Shown here one piece after another: positions 54,549 through 63,320 of a DNA stretch of 64,000 bases. The notes below the pieces were generated by a model that worked only from the letters and a program-made list of their open reading frames with translations, was not told the DNA's origin and made no database searches. A program made the translations under genes and the position numbers. Every line of letters begins with the position of its first letter. The first letter of the stretch is position 1. The stretch lies in contig CP119318.1 in the NCBI GenBank assembly GCA_029203105.1, positions 2,990,501 to 3,054,500 on the forward strand, given 5' to 3'. Source of the stretch: Candidatus Kaistia colombiensis (GTDB lineage Bacteria; Pseudomonadota; Alphaproteobacteria; Rhizobiales; Kaistiaceae).

Positions 54549-56009
54549 ATGACCGCCGCGATCATGTTCCAGGGCACCGGCTCGAATGTCGGCAAGTCGG
54601 TGCTCGTTGCCGGTCTGGCGCGGCTCTATGCGCGAAAGGGCATCCGCGTCGCGCCCTTCAAGCCGCAGAACATGTCGAACAACGCCGCCGTGACGGCGGA
54701 TGGCGGCGAGATCGGCCGGGCGCAGGCGCTGCAGGCGCGCGCCGCCGGCCTGGCGCCCAGCGTTCACATGAACCCGGTGCTGCTGAAGCCGGAGAGCGAT
54801 ACCGGCTCGCAGGTCATCCTGCAGGGCCGCCGCTTCGGCACCATGCGGGCGCGCGAGTTCGGCCAGCGCAAGCGCGAGCTTCTGCCGAGCATCCTCGAAA
54901 GCTTCGAGCATCTGAAGCAAAGCGCCGACCTGATCCTCGTCGAGGGCGCGGGCAGCCCGGCCGAGATCAACCTGCGCGCCGGCGACATCGCCAATATGGG
55001 CTTCGCCGAGGCCGCCGACCTGCCGGTGGTGCTGATCGGCGACATCGATCGCGGCGGCGTCATCGCCAGCCTCGTCGGCACGCGCGCCGTGCTGCCGCAG
55101 GCCGATCGCGAGCGGATCAAGGCGTTTCTCGTCAACAAGATGCGCGGCGATATCAGGCTGTTCGACGGCGGCATTGCCGCCATCCGCGCCGCCACCGGCT
55201 GGCCGTCGCTCGGCGTCGTGCCGTGGTTTGCCGAGGCGCATCGGCTGCCGGCCGAGGACATACTCGATCTCTCCGGCGGCACGGTCCGCCCCGATACGCT
55301 TGTGATCGCCGTGCCGGTGCTGCCGCGCATCGCCAATTTCGACGACCTCGATCCGCTGACACTCGAACCCGGCGTCTCGGTCGTGCTGATTCGGACGGGC
55401 GAACCGATTCCTGTCTGCGATCTCGTCCTGATTCCCGGCTCGAAATCGACCATTGCCGACCTGACGTTCCTGCGCGCGCAGGGCTGGGACATCGATATCC
55501 TGGCGCATCGGCGGCGCGGCGGTCGCGTCATTGGCCTCTGCGGAGGCTACCAGATGCTGGGACGCATGATTGCCGACCCCGATGGCCTGGAGGGGCCGGC
55601 GCAGAGCGTGGCCGGTCTCGGCCTGCTCGATGTCGAGACGACACTGGCTGCCGACAAGACGACGGCGCCGTTTTCAGGTCGAGAGGCGCAATCGGGGCTC
55701 GCCGTTTCGGGCTATGAGATCCATCTCGGCCGGACCATTGGGCCCGATACGGCGCGGCCCTGGCTGGAGCGCGATGGCGTCGGCGAGGGCGCGATTTCAG
55801 CCGATGGGCTGGTGCGCGGCAGCTATGTGCATGGGCTGTTCGGCGGCGATGCTTTTCGACGCGCGTTCCTTGTGAGCATCGGCGCGGAAATATCGGATCT
55901 CGCTTACGAAATCGAGGTTGAACGCACGCTCGATCGGCTCGCCGATCATCTTGAGGAACATGTCGATACCGACGCGATCCTTAGGTATGCAGGTATAGCC
56001 AGACGATGA
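54549..56009 (+). CDS. cobQ: Cobyric acid synthase
   Basis: A 486-residue glutamine-dependent amidotransferase that amidates four side chains of the corrin ring. The N-terminal dethiobiotin-synthase-like domain has MFQGTGSNVGKSVLVAG and FKPQNMSNNAAVT. The C-terminal class I glutaminase domain has its cysteine in IGLCGGYQMLG and its histidine in GSYVHGLFGG. The Shine-Dalgarno comes from a repeat fragment. Its last 29 bases overlap the end of the convergent cobD gene. Confidence 0.95.
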   Translation: MTAAIMFQGTGSNVGKSVLVAGLARLYARKGIRVAPFKPQNMSNNAAVTADGGEIGRAQALQARAAGLAPSVHMNPVLLKPESDTGSQVILQGRRFGTMRAREFGQRKRELLPSILESFEHLKQSADLILVEGAGSPAEINLRAGDIANMGFAEAADLPVVLIGDIDRGGVIASLVGTRAVLPQADRERIKAFLVNKMRGDIRLFDGGIAAIRAATGWPSLGVVPWFAEAHRLPAEDILDLSGGTVRPDTLVIAVPVLPRIANFDDLDPLTLEPGVSVVLIRTGEPIPVCDLVLIPGSKSTIADLTFLRAQGWDIDILAHRRRGGRVIGLCGGYQMLGRMIADPDGLEGPAQSVAGLGLLDVETTLAADKTTAPFSGREAQSGLAVSGYEIHLGRTIGPDTARPWLERDGVGEGAISADGLVRGSYVHGLFGGDAFRRAFLVSIGAEISDLAYEIEVERTLDRLADHLEEHVDTDAILRYAGIARR

Positions 56010-56964
56010 GGGTCAAGACCGCCCCGGCCGCCGTCGCGACGCGAAGTATCTTCAGCGCTCGGGCGATATCTCCCGGCCCCGCTTCATGTCGGCCGGCATC
56101 GTTCAGGAACGGATCCTCGACCACCCGCTCGCCATAGCGGCGCGGACCGGCAAGCGCGATGCCGAGCGCACCGGCCATGGCGGCCTCCGGCCAGCCGGCA
56201 TTAGGCGAACGATGCTTGCGGGCATCGTCGAGCATGACCAGCATGGACTGCTTGATCGTGCCGCCGACGAAGGGGGCCGCCATCGCGATGAGGAAGCCGG
56301 CAAGGCGGCTTGCCGGCAGGTTGACGAGATCGTCCAGCCGCGCCGCCGCCCAGCCAAAGGCCTCATGGCGGGCGGAGCGATGACCTATCATCGAATCGGC
56401 CGTGTTGATCATCTTGTAGGCGAAGATCCCCGGCAGGCCGAAGACGGCGAACCAGAACGCCGGCGCCACGACGCCATCGGAAAAATTCTCGGCCGTCGAT
56501 TCGATCGCGGCGCGGGTGACCCCCGCCTTGTCGAGGCTGTCGGGATCGCGGCCGACGATCATCGAGACCGCCTTACGCGCTTCTTCGAGCCCGCCTGAAT
56601 GGAACGCGTTCAGGACGCGAGCGACGTGGTCGTAGAGGCTGCGGCTGGCCAGGAACACCGAGGCGATGACCGGGACCAGCACGATGCCATAAGGGATGCG
56701 AGCGAGAAGTCGCTCGACCAGAACGCCGGCGAACCAGGCGATGGCGACGAGCGCGATCACGACCGCGACGCCGGCGGCGCGGCGGAGGCCGGGCGCTGCC
56801 GTGTCGCGGTTGAACGCCCGGTCGCAGAAGCCGATCAGCGCGCCGAACCAGGTCACGGGATGGGGCAGGCGACGCCAGAGCCAGTCGGGATCGCCGACCA
56901 GCGCATCGAGGGCGATGGCGGCGATCAGCAGCAGAAGGCGAACGTCGAACGGAAACTCGGTCAT
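55981..56964 (-). CDS. cobD: Adenosylcobinamide-phosphate synthase (CobD/CbiB)
   Basis: A 327-residue integral membrane enzyme that attaches (R)-1-amino-2-propanol phosphate (or its free form) to adenosylcobyric acid. Motifs seen: LDALVGDPDWLWRRLPHPVTWFG at the N-terminus, then AVSMIVGRDPDSLDKAGVTRAAIESTAENFSDGVVAPAFW and INTADSMIGHRSARHEAFGWAAARLDDLVNL, all diagnostic. It follows btuF on the minus strand (four-base gap), and its 3' end overlaps cobQ tail to tail by 29 bases. Confidence 0.94.
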   Translation of the reverse strand: MTEFPFDVRLLLLIAAIALDALVGDPDWLWRRLPHPVTWFGALIGFCDRAFNRDTAAPGLRRAAGVAVVIALVAIAWFAGVLVERLLARIPYGIVLVPVIASVFLASRSLYDHVARVLNAFHSGGLEEARKAVSMIVGRDPDSLDKAGVTRAAIESTAENFSDGVVAPAFWFAVFGLPGIFAYKMINTADSMIGHRSARHEAFGWAAARLDDLVNLPASRLAGFLIAMAAPFVGGTIKQSMLVMLDDARKHRSPNAGWPEAAMAGALGIALAGPRRYGERVVEDPFLNDAGRHEAGPGDIARALKILRVATAAGAVLTLIVWLYLHT

Positions 56965-56968
56965 GCGA

Positions 56969-57832
56969 TCACGAACCGCCCATCCGCGCGCGCTCGGCGG
57001 CGAGCGTCTCGATCGCTTCCGGCAGTGAAGGGCCGGCGCAGAGGGTCAGCCTGCCGGGCAGGGCAATGCGGCGCTCGGGCGGATAGAGTTCGCGCAGCGC
57101 CGGATGGGCGAGCAGCGCGCTGCCCTGGTCGGCGGCGACGACATGCGCGTCTGCGACGACCAGCAGGTCCGGCTTGGCGGTGACGATGCGTTCGAGCGGC
57201 ACGAAGCCGCCCGTCTTGCCGGCGAGCTGGCCACCCATATCGGCGAAGCCGGCCAGGCGCAGCAATTCGCCTGTCAGCGTATTCTGGCCAGTGACATAGC
57301 CGCGGCGCTGATAGACGGCGACCGTCGGCTCATGCGCTCCGGCGGGAACGGCGGCGGCCGCCTTCGCCCGCGCTTGCTCGATGCGGGCGATGAGCGCCTC
57401 GCCGCGATCGGGATGGCCGAGCAGCGCCGCCACGTCGCGAATCTGCGCGATCGAATCATCGATCGACTTCACCGTGTCGAGTTCGACCACCTTGAAGCCG
57501 AGCCGCTTCAGCATCGATCGTGTCTCGCGCTTGGTGAAGCGGCCGGCGAAGACGAGGTCGGGCTCATGCCGGATCACCGTCTCGGCGGCGCCCGCGTCAT
57601 GCGAAAACGCCTTCGCCTGATCGGCGAGATAGGAATAGGCGGGGTCGGTTGCGTAGACCGAAAGGGCGGCGATCTGCGAGGGATCGGCGAGCGCGAGCAG
57701 CAGCTGGTCGGCGCAGGCATTGATCGAGACGATGCGCTTTGGCGCGGCCACGGGTGCGGGAGCGGCCAGCGTTGGGCCGGTGAGTGCCCAAGCCGCCACA
57801 ATCAGTCCGAACCTGTTGACCCATGCGCGCAT
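56969..57832 (-). CDS. btuF: Cobalamin/corrinoid ABC transporter substrate-binding protein (BtuF-like)
   Basis: A 287-residue periplasmic protein of the helical-backbone type. The signal peptide (MRAWVNRFGLIVAAWALTGP … AAPAP) is followed by RIVSINACADQLLLALADPSQIAALS, which is typical of BtuF-like proteins. The frame is open much further upstream on this strand, but that extension is antisense to btuB; ATG 57832 restores the normal length. It is divergent from btuBCD and lies 4 bases before cobD, so uptake and synthesis genes share an operon. Confidence 0.87.
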   Translation of the reverse strand: MRAWVNRFGLIVAAWALTGPTLAAPAPVAAPKRIVSINACADQLLLALADPSQIAALSVYATDPAYSYLADQAKAFSHDAGAAETVIRHEPDLVFAGRFTKRETRSMLKRLGFKVVELDTVKSIDDSIAQIRDVAALLGHPDRGEALIARIEQARAKAAAAVPAGAHEPTVAVYQRRGYVTGQNTLTGELLRLAGFADMGGQLAGKTGGFVPLERIVTAKPDLLVVADAHVVAADQGSALLAHPALRELYPPERRIALPGRLTLCAGPSLPEAIETLAAERARMGGS

Positions 57833-57967
57833 GAGGTGCGCTCCCGCTTGCGGAGACCAGGGTCCTCGTCTACCGCTTCTCGAGCGGGCGGCAAAGCCGT
57901 TCGCGGGGTCCGGGACACAAACGTGACGGGCGCGACGACCAGATCGATCCAAACCGAGGTCTGCCTG

Positions 57968-59878
57968 ATGAGTTTCTTCGAACGGCGCCGGGGGCGCGCC
58001 GCTCTCCCCCTTCTTGCGACTCTTCCCGTCCTGCTGGCCGCCCATGCGGCGCGTGCGGACGACCTGGAAGAAATCGTGGTGACCGCCTATCGCGGCCCGA
58101 CCGACATCACCAAATCCGGCAGCGCGATCACGGTCATCCCGGGTGACAAGATCAACAATGCCTCGCCCGGCTCGTTGGTCGACGTCCTGCGGCAGGTGCC
58201 GGGCGTCACCGTCACCCAGTCGGGTGGCCCCGGCGGCACGACGGAAGTCAGTATTCGCGGCGCCGAGGCGGGCCATACGCTCGTCATGATCGACGGCGTC
58301 CGGGTCAACGATCCGGCCAGCGCCCGCAACAGCTTCGACTTTGCCGTCTTCTCGCCGACCGACATCGAGCGCGTCGAGATCCTGCGCGGACCGCAGAGCG
58401 CGCTCTACGGCTCGGACGCGCTCGGCGGTGTCATCAACATCATCACCCGCAAGCGCACGGGCGCCCTGTCGATGACGGTGGCGGCCGAGGGCGGCAGCTA
58501 CGATACCTTTGCCGGCAATGCGGCCGCCGGCGGCCGCATTGGCCCGGTCAGCCTTTCGGTCAGCGGTACGCTGTTCGACACCAACGGATTTTCCCGCGTT
58601 GGCGACCGCGACCATGGCGAGGCGGACGGCACCAAGAAATTCGCCGGAACGGCACGCACCAGCTACAATTCGGGCGAGGGGCAGGCCTTCGATTTCGGAG
58701 TCACCGCCTATCACCAGAAGTCCGAGGTCGACAAGGGCCCGAAGCCGACCGACGACCTGCCCGGTTATGAGCGCGACCGCGACGTCCTCTCCGGCTTTGC
58801 CCGCTTCGACTTCGAGGGCTTCGAGGGCAAGCTCAACAACCAGTTTTCGTTCTTCGGGTCGCAGACGACGAGCGCCTATATCGAGCCGAACCCGCGCTCG
58901 ACCGATACGGACGGCAGCGATGTCGGCGTCGAGTATCAGGGCACGCTCGACATGGGGCAGGCCGGCACGCTGATCTGGGGCGCCCGTGCGGAGCAGGAAG
59001 CGGCGACGCAGAGCACGACCACCCGGGTTTCGACGACCACGAGCTTCGACATGCAGCGCACGCTGCTCGCCGTCTTCGCCATGCAGCAGTTCACGCTGTT
59101 CGACCGGCTCAACCTGTCGCTCGGCGGGCGCTATGACGAAGATGTCGACGGCCAGGGCTTCCTGACCGGGCGCGCGACGGCGGCCTATCTTATCGACGAG
59201 ACCGGCACCAAGTTTCGCGGCAGCTTCGGCAATGCCGCCAAGCGGCCGACGATGTTCCAGCTCTTCGACGGCCAGTATGGCAATCCCGAACTGATCGACG
59301 AGGAGAGCTATGGCGGCGACGTCGGCATCGACCAGGAATTGTTCGATGGCCGGCTGACCTTCTCGGCGACCGGCTTCTACAACCACTTCACCAACCTGAT
59401 CGAGTTCCAGTCCAAGGCGCTGCCGGTCTACCCGAAGTCGAGCTACTACAACATCAAGAGCGCCGAGACCTCGGGCCTGGAACTGTCGGCGGACGCGATC
59501 CTCTGGCCGTCGGTGTTGAAGGCGACCGGTTCCTACACCTACCTGCACGCCATCAACCTCGACACGAACCTGCCGCTGTCGCGGCGGCCGCAGAACAGCG
59601 GCTCGCTGACGCTGACCTATACCGGCATCGAGAACTTCGAGTTCGGCGTCATCGCCACCTATGTCGGCGAGCGCTTCAACAACGACGCCAAGACCGCTGC
59701 GGCACTGGTTCCGCTCGACGCCTTCACCAAGATCGACCTCAGCGCCTCCTACAAGATCAATCCCGAGACGACGCTCTATGCCCGGCTCGAGAACCTGACG
59801 GATGTCGTCTACCAGGACGCGTTCGGCTACAACAATGCCGGCCGTTCGGCCTATGTCGGATTGAGATGGACACATTGA
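57968..59878 (+). CDS. btuB: TonB-dependent vitamin B12 receptor BtuB
   Basis: A 636-residue outer-membrane barrel. The signal peptide ends at about HAARA; the TonB box is EEIVVTAYR. The plug domain has LRQVPGVTVTQSGGPGGTTEVSIRGAEAGHTLVMIDGVRVND and VEILRGPQSALYGSDALGGVINIIT, both BtuB-like. The barrel ends with YVGLRWTH, with aromatic residues near the C-terminus. ATG 57968 is chosen because it starts the signal peptide. I see no B12 riboswitch in the 135-base gap to btuF. Overlaps the permease gene by 13 bases. Confidence 0.92.
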   Translation: MSFFERRRGRAALPLLATLPVLLAAHAARADDLEEIVVTAYRGPTDITKSGSAITVIPGDKINNASPGSLVDVLRQVPGVTVTQSGGPGGTTEVSIRGAEAGHTLVMIDGVRVNDPASARNSFDFAVFSPTDIERVEILRGPQSALYGSDALGGVINIITRKRTGALSMTVAAEGGSYDTFAGNAAAGGRIGPVSLSVSGTLFDTNGFSRVGDRDHGEADGTKKFAGTARTSYNSGEGQAFDFGVTAYHQKSEVDKGPKPTDDLPGYERDRDVLSGFARFDFEGFEGKLNNQFSFFGSQTTSAYIEPNPRSTDTDGSDVGVEYQGTLDMGQAGTLIWGARAEQEAATQSTTTRVSTTTSFDMQRTLLAVFAMQQFTLFDRLNLSLGGRYDEDVDGQGFLTGRATAAYLIDETGTKFRGSFGNAAKRPTMFQLFDGQYGNPELIDEESYGGDVGIDQELFDGRLTFSATGFYNHFTNLIEFQSKALPVYPKSSYYNIKSAETSGLELSADAILWPSVLKATGSYTYLHAINLDTNLPLSRRPQNSGSLTLTYTGIENFEFGVIATYVGERFNNDAKTAAALVPLDAFTKIDLSASYKINPETTLYARLENLTDVVYQDAFGYNNAGRSAYVGLRWTH

Positions 59879-60912
59879 CCGCAGCGAGGCCGGATCTGTT
59901 GCGAGCGCGAGCCGCGAGCCGCTGGCTCGTTCCCGGCCTCGTCGCGCTCGTGATCCTGTTGTTCCTGCTGTCGCTCGGCGTCGGCCCCGTTGCGCTGTCG
60001 CTTGGCGCGGTGGCGGACGGTCTGCTCGGCACGGGCGACGAGGCGGCCCGCCTGATCGTCCGCGAGATCCGCCTGCCGCGCGCCATTCTCGCGGTGGCGA
60101 TCGGCTTCTCGCTCGGTCTCGCCGGCGCCGCGCTGCAGGGACTGCTGCGCAACCCGCTGGCGTCGCCGTCACTGTTCGGCGCGCCGTCGGCGGCCGCCTT
60201 CGGCGCGGTGCTGGTCATCGCCTTCGGCGTGTTCGACGCGCTCTCCTACTTCCTGCCCATCGCGGCGATGCTGGGAGCGCTGCTCTCGGTCGGCTTGCTG
60301 CTGCTGATCGCCGGCCCGCGCGCCAGCCTGCTTGTCATCATCCTCGCCGGCCTCGCCATTTCGAGCCTGGCGGGCGCTGCCACTTCGCTCGCCCTCAACC
60401 TCGCGCCAAATCCCTTCGCGGCGCTGGAGATTGCGTTCTGGCTGCTCGGCTCGCTGGAAGACCGCAGCATGCAGCATGTCTTCATCGCGCTGCCCTTCAT
60501 TGCCGCCGGTTGCCTGCTGCTCTGCGTTGACGGCGCCGCCTTCCGGGCGCTGACGCTGGGCGAGGACGCGGCGGCGAGCCTCGGCATTCGATTGAATCGT
60601 GTGCGGCTGCGCGTCGTGCTCGGCGTGGCGCTGGCGGTCGGCGGCGGTGTCGCCGTCGCCGGTACGATCGGCTTCGTCGGCCTCGTCGCGCCGCATCTGG
60701 TGCGACCGTTCGTGCGCCATGATCCGGCCCGGCTGATGTGGCCGGCGGCGCTGGCCGGCGCGGCGCTGCTGACCGCGGCCGATATCCTGGTCCGCATCAT
60801 CCCGGCGCAGAACGAGATCAAGGTCGGCGTGGTGACGGCGTTGATCGGCGCGCCGCTCTTCATCGTGCTGGTGTTCCGACATCGACGCGGGCTGACGGGG
60901 GAGGTGGCGTGA
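59866..60912 (+). CDS. btuC: Cobalamin ABC transporter permease (BtuC/FecCD family)
   Basis: A 348-residue inner-membrane permease with about ten membrane segments. Family motifs are REIRLPRAILAVAIGFSLGLAGAALQGLLRNPLASPSLFG and GTIGFVGLVAPHLVRPFVRHDPARLMWPAALAGAALLTAADILVR. It overlaps the last 13 bases of btuB and ends at TGATG with btuD. The substrate is inferred from the btuB and btuF neighbours; related permeases carry siderophores. Confidence 0.9.
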   Translation: MDTLTAARPDLLRARAASRWLVPGLVALVILLFLLSLGVGPVALSLGAVADGLLGTGDEAARLIVREIRLPRAILAVAIGFSLGLAGAALQGLLRNPLASPSLFGAPSAAAFGAVLVIAFGVFDALSYFLPIAAMLGALLSVGLLLLIAGPRASLLVIILAGLAISSLAGAATSLALNLAPNPFAALEIAFWLLGSLEDRSMQHVFIALPFIAAGCLLLCVDGAAFRALTLGEDAAASLGIRLNRVRLRVVLGVALAVGGGVAVAGTIGFVGLVAPHLVRPFVRHDPARLMWPAALAGAALLTAADILVRIIPAQNEIKVGVVTALIGAPLFIVLVFRHRRGLTGEVA

Positions 60913-61685
60913 TGGCGGCGCTCCTGCGTGCCGAGGGCGTCGGCGCCACGCTCGGCCGGCGCACGATCCTGAGCAGTGTGGATCTCGGTGTTTCGGCCGG
61001 GGAGATGGTGGTCGTCATCGGACCGAACGGCGCCGGCAAGACGACGCTGGTGCGGCGGCTCGCCGGGCTGCTCCCGGGGGACGGCGCCGTCCTGATCGGC
61101 GGCCAGCGCTCCGAAACGGTATCCCCCCGGTTGCGGGCGCGAAAGATCGGCTATCTGCCGCAGGGCCATGTCTTCCACTGGCCGCTCTCGGTCGCCGACG
61201 TGGTGGCGCTAGGTCGTATTCCGCACGGGGCAGGCGCTGCCGAACTTGGCAGCGAGGACCGCGTCGCCGTGCTCGCCGCACTCGAGGCGACGGGCACGCT
61301 CGACCTTGCCGACCGGACCGTGACGACGCTCTCGGGCGGCGAGCGGGCCCGAGTCGCGCTGGCGCGCGTGCTGGCCGGCGAACCGCAGATCATCCTCGCC
61401 GACGAGCCGGTGGCGGCGCTCGACGCGCGCTACCAGTTCGTCGTGCTCGATCTGCTGCGGGCGCGCGCCAAGGCAGGAGCCGCCATCGTCGCCGTCTTGC
61501 ACGACCTCTCGCTGGCCGCCCGCTATGGCGACCGGGTCGTGCTGATGAATGACGGGCGGATTGCGGCCGAGGGGGCGCCGGCGGCGGTCCTCACGCATGA
61601 GAATCTCGCCGCGACCTTCGGCATTCGCGCCACCATCGAGACGCTCGAGGGGCGCCTGGTCGTCACCCCGCAGGCGGCGCTCTGA
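60912..61685 (+). CDS. btuD: Cobalamin ABC transporter ATP-binding protein (BtuD-like)
   Basis: A 257-residue ATPase: Walker A GPNGAGKTTLVRRL, Q-loop region IGYLPQGHVFHWPLSVADVVALGR, signature LSGGERARVALARVL, Walker B IILADEPVAALDARYQ and His-switch VLHDLSLAARYGDRV. FepC/BtuD-type. Its ATG overlaps the btuC stop. It powers the BtuFC system. The end is 34 bases from the convergent cobC stop. Confidence 0.92.
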   Translation: MAALLRAEGVGATLGRRTILSSVDLGVSAGEMVVVIGPNGAGKTTLVRRLAGLLPGDGAVLIGGQRSETVSPRLRARKIGYLPQGHVFHWPLSVADVVALGRIPHGAGAAELGSEDRVAVLAALEATGTLDLADRTVTTLSGGERARVALARVLAGEPQIILADEPVAALDARYQFVVLDLLRARAKAGAAIVAVLHDLSLAARYGDRVVLMNDGRIAAEGAPAAVLTHENLAATFGIRATIETLEGRLVVTPQAAL

Positions 61686-61719
61686 ACCGTTCCAGCGCCG
61701 CCGCGATCGGGCAGGGGAT

Positions 61720-62724
61720 CTAGACCTGCGCCAACGCCTTCGCCAGCCGCGCAAAACCGCTCTCGTCCGGCAAGCCGAAACGGATGCGCCCCGGCTGGTC
61801 GGAGAAAATGCGCGTCCAGATGCCCTGTCGGGCGAGTGTCTCATGCACCGCCACGGCGCGCGGCGTGTCGACGAGCACGAAAAGATCAGTGCCGCCGACG
61901 ACCTCCAAACCGGTCTGTTCGAGCAGGTCTCCGAGGCGCTTCCGCGCCGCCTGCAGACGGACCCGCGCCTCCGCCTGCCACGCCGTATCCAGCAGCGCCC
62001 GGCGGCCGAGCGCGATCGCCGGCCCGGAGACCGGCCAGTCACCGACTTGCCGTCGCAGGGCGCCGACAATGTCGTCGGGACCGAGGACGAAGCCGAGGCG
62101 CAGGCCGGCCAACCCGTAGAACTTGCCGAAGGAGCGCAGCACCACGATCCGCTCGCCCGCGCTGTTGGGTAGGACGCCGAGGGCAGGGGCTACGTCGGTA
62201 AAGGCCTCGTCGACGACCAGGACGCCGCCGCGCGCCGCCAGCGCTCGCGCCGTTGCGATGAGCGCATCCGGCGCGAAGGCTCGGCCATCCGGATTGTTCG
62301 GATTGACGAGGACGACGATGGGCGCGAGGCGGGCGCCCTCCTCCAGCGAGGCGACGGCGCGAACCGTCCTGCCGGCGGCGTGCCAGGCCTCGGCATGGCC
62401 GGAATAAGTCGGCGACAGGATCGCGACGTCGCCGGCGGGGCACAGCAGCGGCAGCAGCCGGAGCGCGAAATCCGAGCCGGGTACCGCGGCTACGGTGCTT
62501 GCCGGCGGCACGCCATAGCCGGCGCGCGCGGCTTCGACGAGCGCGCTCAGCGCCGCCGGATCGGGCAAGCGATGGAAGTCGGTGGGCGAGAGCGCGGGAA
62601 GCGGGTAGGGATGCGGATTGATGCCGGTCGAGAGGTCGAGCCAGTCCCGAACCGCGACGCCGTAGCGTGCGGAAGCCGCCGTGAGAGCGCCGCCATGGCG
62701 AGGAGCAAGGGCAAGATCGAGCAT
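61720..62724 (-). CDS. cobC: Threonine-phosphate decarboxylase CobC (PLP)
   Basis: A 334-residue aspartate-aminotransferase-fold protein supplying the aminopropanol phosphate arm for CobD. Motifs: DWLDLSTGINPHPYPLPAL at the N-terminus, VLVNPNNPDGRAF, VDEAFTDVAP and the cofactor lysine in LRSFGKFYGLAGLRLGFVLG. I chose the ATG at 62724 (MLDLALAPRHGGAL), which places HGG where homologues have it; ATG 62799 upstream is in frame but gives an unusual extension. Single gene on the minus strand, convergent with btuD. Confidence 0.9.
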   Translation of the reverse strand: MLDLALAPRHGGALTAASARYGVAVRDWLDLSTGINPHPYPLPALSPTDFHRLPDPAALSALVEAARAGYGVPPASTVAAVPGSDFALRLLPLLCPAGDVAILSPTYSGHAEAWHAAGRTVRAVASLEEGARLAPIVVLVNPNNPDGRAFAPDALIATARALAARGGVLVVDEAFTDVAPALGVLPNSAGERIVVLRSFGKFYGLAGLRLGFVLGPDDIVGALRRQVGDWPVSGPAIALGRRALLDTAWQAEARVRLQAARKRLGDLLEQTGLEVVGGTDLFVLVDTPRAVAVHETLARQGIWTRIFSDQPGRIRFGLPDESGFARLAKALAQV

Positions 62725-62895
62725 GGTCGACTTATCGCCTTGGGCGAGGCCGCTGGCAATCGGCATGGCCTCACGAACTTGGTTTGACAGCCGTGCCAAG
62801 GCTGGCGCGGCTCATGCGTCGGGCACTTTCGACAGGCACCGTTCGGGTCGGGTCGCTGAGATCGGGAGCCGGAACTTGTCCGCCGGATCGGAGAG

Positions 62896-62969
62896 TGGAG
62901 GCCTCGCCCGGAATCGAACCGGGATGCAAGGATTTGCAGTCCTCTGCGTAACCATTCCGCCACGAGGCC
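62896..62969 (-). tRNA. tRNA-Cys (anticodon GCA)
   Basis: 74 nt on the minus strand including the encoded CCA (TGG at 62896-62898). The acceptor stem pairs GGCCTCG with CGAGGCC, the anticodon loop CTGCAAA gives GCA for cysteine, and the T-loop is GGTTCGATTCC. Single copy in the window. Confidence 0.97.
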
Positions 62970-62984
62970 AACTCGCTGATACTC

Positions 62985-63007
62985 CGTCCGAAATCAGGTT
63001 TCGGACG
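62985..63007. repeat. Perfect 9-bp inverted repeat beside tRNA-Cys
   Basis: CGTCCGAAA (62985-62993) and TTTCGGACG (62999-63007) with a 5-nt loop, 16 bases upstream of the tRNA-Cys 5' end. It may be in the precursor transcript, or be an operator. The rest of the gap to 63320 has no convincing gene; the short frame at 63113-63301 has no good start signal. Confidence 0.5.
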
Positions 63008-63320
63008 ATTTATCCGGCAGACGCAATCCAAGCATGACAAAAGCAAGCCTGAACCGCGCACTCAGTCTGCGAAAACAAAGTTCCACGACTGTCAGGCGGC
63101 TTCTACAAGCTCATGATGACGCCGTCTAGTGCCAAGTCGGCAATGCCGACCGGAAGCCTGTGGACGACAATCGGATCGATCCTGACGCCGGACGGAGGAC
63201 CGTCATTTGGGATGGGCGCGGCGCGCTGCGGCGCCAGCGCCGCGCGGAATGGCTTGTCACCTTGCCGAACGCCCGGTATTGGAACGTCCATTGCCACATG
63301 ACGATAAAGGGTCCCGGATC

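Noticed and set aside
57833..57967. Possible B12 riboswitch before btuB
   Set aside because: GGAGACCAGGG at about 57851 recalls a B12 box, but the order, partner motifs and length are wrong on both strands.
57833..60172. Upstream minus-strand extension of btuF to more than 1000 codons
   Set aside because: It is antisense to btuB and btuC; the signal peptide and normal length place the real start at 57832.
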